The position numbers and the translations under genes are program-made. Below the pieces are notes generated by a model. The model saw nothing but the letters and a program-made list of their open reading frames with translations, ran no database searches and had not been told where the DNA came from. Source: Proteobacteria bacterium UBA2383 (GTDB taxonomy: Bacteria > Pseudomonadota > Gammaproteobacteria > Competibacterales > Competibacteraceae). From it: 33,717 nt of DNA. Numbering within the stretch: the stretch's first letter is position 1; every line of letters begins with the position of its first letter. Positions 31,475 to 33,717 of the stretch are shown here, in pieces. Location of the stretch: contig DDST01000015.1 of NCBI GenBank assembly GCA_002343485.1, forward strand, positions 40,689 through 74,405, written 5' to 3'.

Positions 31475-32527
31475 TCAGAACCCGTATAACGCCTTATATT
31501 CGGCATCGCGGCTAGCGATAAGCTGGGCAAGATTCAACACCACCTTGCACTGTTTCCAAGTCGCGTCATCCTGCATCTTGCCGTCGATCATCACCGCACC
31601 GCTACCATCCGGCATAGCGTCGACTACCCGTTTCGCCCAAGCCACTTCATCCGCCTTCGGACTGAACACCCGCTTGGCGATAGCAATCTGGTTAGGATGC
31701 AGCGACCAGGCACCGACACAGCCCATCAAGTAAGCATTGCGGAACTGGTCTTCACAGGCTACCAGGTCGGCAATATCCCCGAACGGCCCATAGAAAGGCA
31801 GCGCGCCGACGCTGGCGCAAGCATCCACCATCTTCGCCATGGTGTAATGCCACAAATCCTGCTGCGCCGTGGGGCGCGGGGCATCGGGGTTCTGCGGATC
31901 GGGATCGGTGCGTACCACATAATCGGGATGACCGCCGCCAACCCGAGTCGTCTTCATGCGCCGCGACGCCGCCAGATCGGCGGGGCCCAGGCTCATACCC
32001 TGCATCCGCGGACTCGCGTTGGCGATTTCGTCGACATTTGCCACACCCAACGCCGTTTCCAGAATGGCATGAATCATGAGCGGTTTCTTCACTCCATACT
32101 TGGCTTCCAGTTGTGCCAGCAGTTGATCGGCAAAGTGGATATCCCATGCGCCTTGAATCTTGGGCAGCATAATCACATCCAGCTTATCGCCAATCTCGCC
32201 GACCAGGCGGATCAAATCATCTAGAAACCATGGGCTGTCGAGACTGTTGACCCGGGTCCAGAACTGGGTATTGCCAAAATCCACATTTTTACCGATCTGC
32301 ACCAGCCCTTCGCGGGCGGCTTCCTTACGGTCAATCGGCACAGCGTCTTCCAGATTACCAAGCATGATATCGACGGTCTTAGCGATGTCTGGCACTTTAA
32401 CCGCCATCTTCGGGTTGCTGGGATCGAAGAAGTGGATCATTCGCGAGGGTAGTACAGGAATTTCGCGAAGCGGTTCGGGAGCGCCAACGACCTTGGGTTT
32501 AAAAAAATCACGGGGACTGCGTAGCAT
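31475..32527 (-). CDS. HpcH/HpaI aldolase family enzyme, L-malyl-CoA/beta-methylmalyl-CoA lyase-like
   Basis: A 350-residue TIM-barrel lyase of the citrate-lyase-beta/malyl-CoA-lyase family, which reversibly splits malyl-CoA-type thioesters into glyoxylate and acetyl- or propionyl-CoA. Landmarks are 'GNLEDAVPIDRKEAAREGL' near 57, R92 (TRVN), 'IMLPKI' near 119, the metal-binding Glu157 (ILETALG) and Asp184 (SLGPADLAASR). The long form of 350 residues fits the Mcl1 branch better than the 290-residue CitE. The ATG at 32527 has AAGGA about 8-9 nt upstream. It lies 20 nt after meaB, which suggests a link to methylmalonyl-CoA metabolism. The exact substrate remains open. Confidence 0.87.
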   Translation of the reverse strand: MLRSPRDFFKPKVVGAPEPLREIPVLPSRMIHFFDPSNPKMAVKVPDIAKTVDIMLGNLEDAVPIDRKEAAREGLVQIGKNVDFGNTQFWTRVNSLDSPWFLDDLIRLVGEIGDKLDVIMLPKIQGAWDIHFADQLLAQLEAKYGVKKPLMIHAILETALGVANVDEIANASPRMQGMSLGPADLAASRRMKTTRVGGGHPDYVVRTDPDPQNPDAPRPTAQQDLWHYTMAKMVDACASVGALPFYGPFGDIADLVACEDQFRNAYLMGCVGAWSLHPNQIAIAKRVFSPKADEVAWAKRVVDAMPDGSGAVMIDGKMQDDATWKQCKVVLNLAQLIASRDAEYKALYGF

Positions 32528-32547
32528 TGGTTTTTTCCTTCCGGGTT

Positions 32548-33678
32548 TTAACGGCCTTCATATTTATGAATGAGTTGTTGGGCGGCAACAGTCGGCGGTA
32601 TATGTCCGTTGACCACAGCCTCCTCGATTTCGGCGCGAATGCTGCCCACGCCGGCATCGTTGAAAAAGCTGGCGCGCAGGTGCTCTTCAACCATCGAGTA
32701 CACCCAATCCAGGGTTTGCTGCTGGCGGCGTTTTTCAAAGACGCCACTCGCGGTGGTCTGTTGGCGAAAATCACCGATGACCTGCCAGATAGCGCCGATG
32801 CCCTCACCATGCGCCGCCGAGCACGTGTAGGCACGGGTATGCCAACCCTTCGTGGCCGGGGCCAGGTAGTGCAATGCCCGGTTGTAGTCGACCTTGGCGG
32901 CATTCGCGCGAATCTTATTATCGCCATCCGCCTTATTGACGAGCAAGGCGTCCGCCAACTCCATGATACCTTTCTTGATGCCCTGTAACTCGTCGCCAGC
33001 TCCAGCCAGCATCAGCAACAGGAAGAAGTCGACCATCGAGCGCACGGTCGTTTCACTCTGGCCTACGCCAACGGTTTCCACCAGGATCACATCGAAACCA
33101 GCCGCCTCGCAAATGAGCATCGTTTCACGGCTCTTACGGGTCACGCCCCCCAGGGTACCACTGGAGGGAGAGGGACGGATGAAGGCGCGGAGATCACGAG
33201 AGAGCAGCTCCATCCGGGTTTTATCGCCGAGAATGCTGCCGCGCGTCACCGTACTGCTGGGATCCACTGCTAGCACTGCGACCTTATGGCCTTGTTTGCA
33301 GAGATGGAGGCCCAAGGCTTCGATGAAGGTGCTTTTGCCAACACCGGGAACACCGGTGATACCGATCCGGATCGAGTTCCCAGTATTTGGCAGGAGTTGC
33401 CGCAATACCTCCTGCCCCATATCGAAGTGCGCAAGAGAGTTACTCTCCACGAGGGTAATGGCTTGCGCCACGATATTGCGGTCACTGGCCAATACTCCGG
33501 CAACATATTCATCCACTGTGAGCCGCCGCCGGCGCGGGGGTTTTGGGCGCGATGCCGCTGCACTGGCTTGGCCAGGAATACCATCATGACCACCATCGAT
33601 ACCAGCCATGACGGAGGTGGTGAATTCAGAACCGGCGTTCGGGGGAACCCAGTCGGGCCTTTGATTTTTTAAGCTCAT
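32548..33678 (-). CDS. meaB: Methylmalonyl-CoA mutase-associated GTPase MeaB (ArgK family)
   Basis: A 376-residue G3E P-loop GTPase that loads and protects B12 in methylmalonyl-CoA mutase or a related acyl-CoA mutase. The P-loop GVPGVGKS is at 109-116, followed by 'VLAVDPSSTVTRGSILGDKTRM', the 'VETVGVGQSE' switch and the NKAD base-recognition motif near 246. The C-terminal 'HIPPTVAAQQL' fits the dimer arm. The N-terminal 50 residues, with a basic 'KPPRRRRLT', are longer than in many homologues; ATG at 33678 or at 33609 could be used. A mutase subunit gene would be expected upstream, beyond the right edge. Confidence 0.93.
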   Translation of the reverse strand: MSLKNQRPDWVPPNAGSEFTTSVMAGIDGGHDGIPGQASAAASRPKPPRRRRLTVDEYVAGVLASDRNIVAQAITLVESNSLAHFDMGQEVLRQLLPNTGNSIRIGITGVPGVGKSTFIEALGLHLCKQGHKVAVLAVDPSSTVTRGSILGDKTRMELLSRDLRAFIRPSPSSGTLGGVTRKSRETMLICEAAGFDVILVETVGVGQSETTVRSMVDFFLLLMLAGAGDELQGIKKGIMELADALLVNKADGDNKIRANAAKVDYNRALHYLAPATKGWHTRAYTCSAAHGEGIGAIWQVIGDFRQQTTASGVFEKRRQQQTLDWVYSMVEEHLRASFFNDAGVGSIRAEIEEAVVNGHIPPTVAAQQLIHKYEGR

Positions 33679-33717
33679 AGCAATAAATTCATACTCTGTA
33701 AATACATGGTCTCAGGG

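Noticed and set aside
1..33717. tRNA, rRNA, transposase or prophage genes
   Set aside because: None was recognised in the intergenic stretches or among the coding frames.

Overview
The window reads as the chromosome of a free-living gammaproteobacterium of moderately high GC. The evidence is the six-gene rnfABCDGE operon in its gammaproteobacterial order, the DUF1820, DUF3301, DUF4124 and DUF423 small proteins typical of that class, and SbcCD, UppP and ArgF of proteobacterial type. The mix of Rnf, a membrane pyrophosphatase, MeaB and a malyl-CoA-lyase-type enzyme would suit a polymer-storing, redox-flexible organism such as the Competibacter group. That placement is inference from gene content, not from a marker gene. 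No rRNA, tRNA, transposase, phage gene or cas gene was seen.

Layout, left to right. (1) 1-1297, minus: the start of a LivH-type permease and the LivK-type binding protein of a branched-chain amino acid ABC importer. The livK leader carries four degenerate 37-nt CRISPR-like repeats (1324-1532). (2) 1684-7627, minus: the complete rnfABCDGE electron-transport operon, followed by a DUF1820 gene and a tiny two-helix membrane protein. (3) 7726-10593: argF, a divergent Nudix hydrolase, a lone LolD-like ABC ATPase and a two-CBS-domain protein. (4) 11036-13756, plus: a K+-dependent-type membrane pyrophosphatase (hppA) and a DUF938 methyltransferase. (5) 13811-15595, minus: a HAD dehalogenase-like enzyme, DUF423 and DUF4124 proteins. 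(6) 15775-19209: uppP, a tandem-GAF protein and an unrecognised polytopic membrane protein. (7) 19206-24181, minus: sbcD-sbcC. (8) 24381-28453, minus: a YjbQ protein, then an overlapping cluster of hotdog thioesterase, two tandem DUF697 GTPases and a DUF3301 membrane protein. (9) 28659-29144, plus: a CarS-like CDP-lipid synthase. (10) 29203-33678, minus: meaB, a malyl-CoA-lyase-like aldolase, an iron-dependent alcohol dehydrogenase and a membrane-type metallophosphoesterase, closely packed as one operon.

How the genes work together. Rnf (ferredoxin:NAD+ coupled ion pumping) and the pyrophosphatase (PPi-driven ion pumping) both add to the transmembrane ion gradient. MeaB protects a B12-dependent acyl-CoA mutase that should lie just beyond the right edge. 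Next to a malyl-CoA/beta-methylmalyl-CoA lyase family enzyme it points to propionyl-CoA, methylmalonyl-CoA and glyoxylate chemistry. The thioesterase/GTPase/DUF3301 cluster is the least understood unit. Its genes overlap (14, 92 and 4 nt), which suggests coupled translation and a joint job at the inner membrane.

There is no clear-cut new defence or mobile system here. The most unusual items are the CRISPR-like repeat cluster in the livK leader, the tandem GTPase operon, and a set of short hairpin elements, one of which appears to have been translated into the C-terminus of RnfC.
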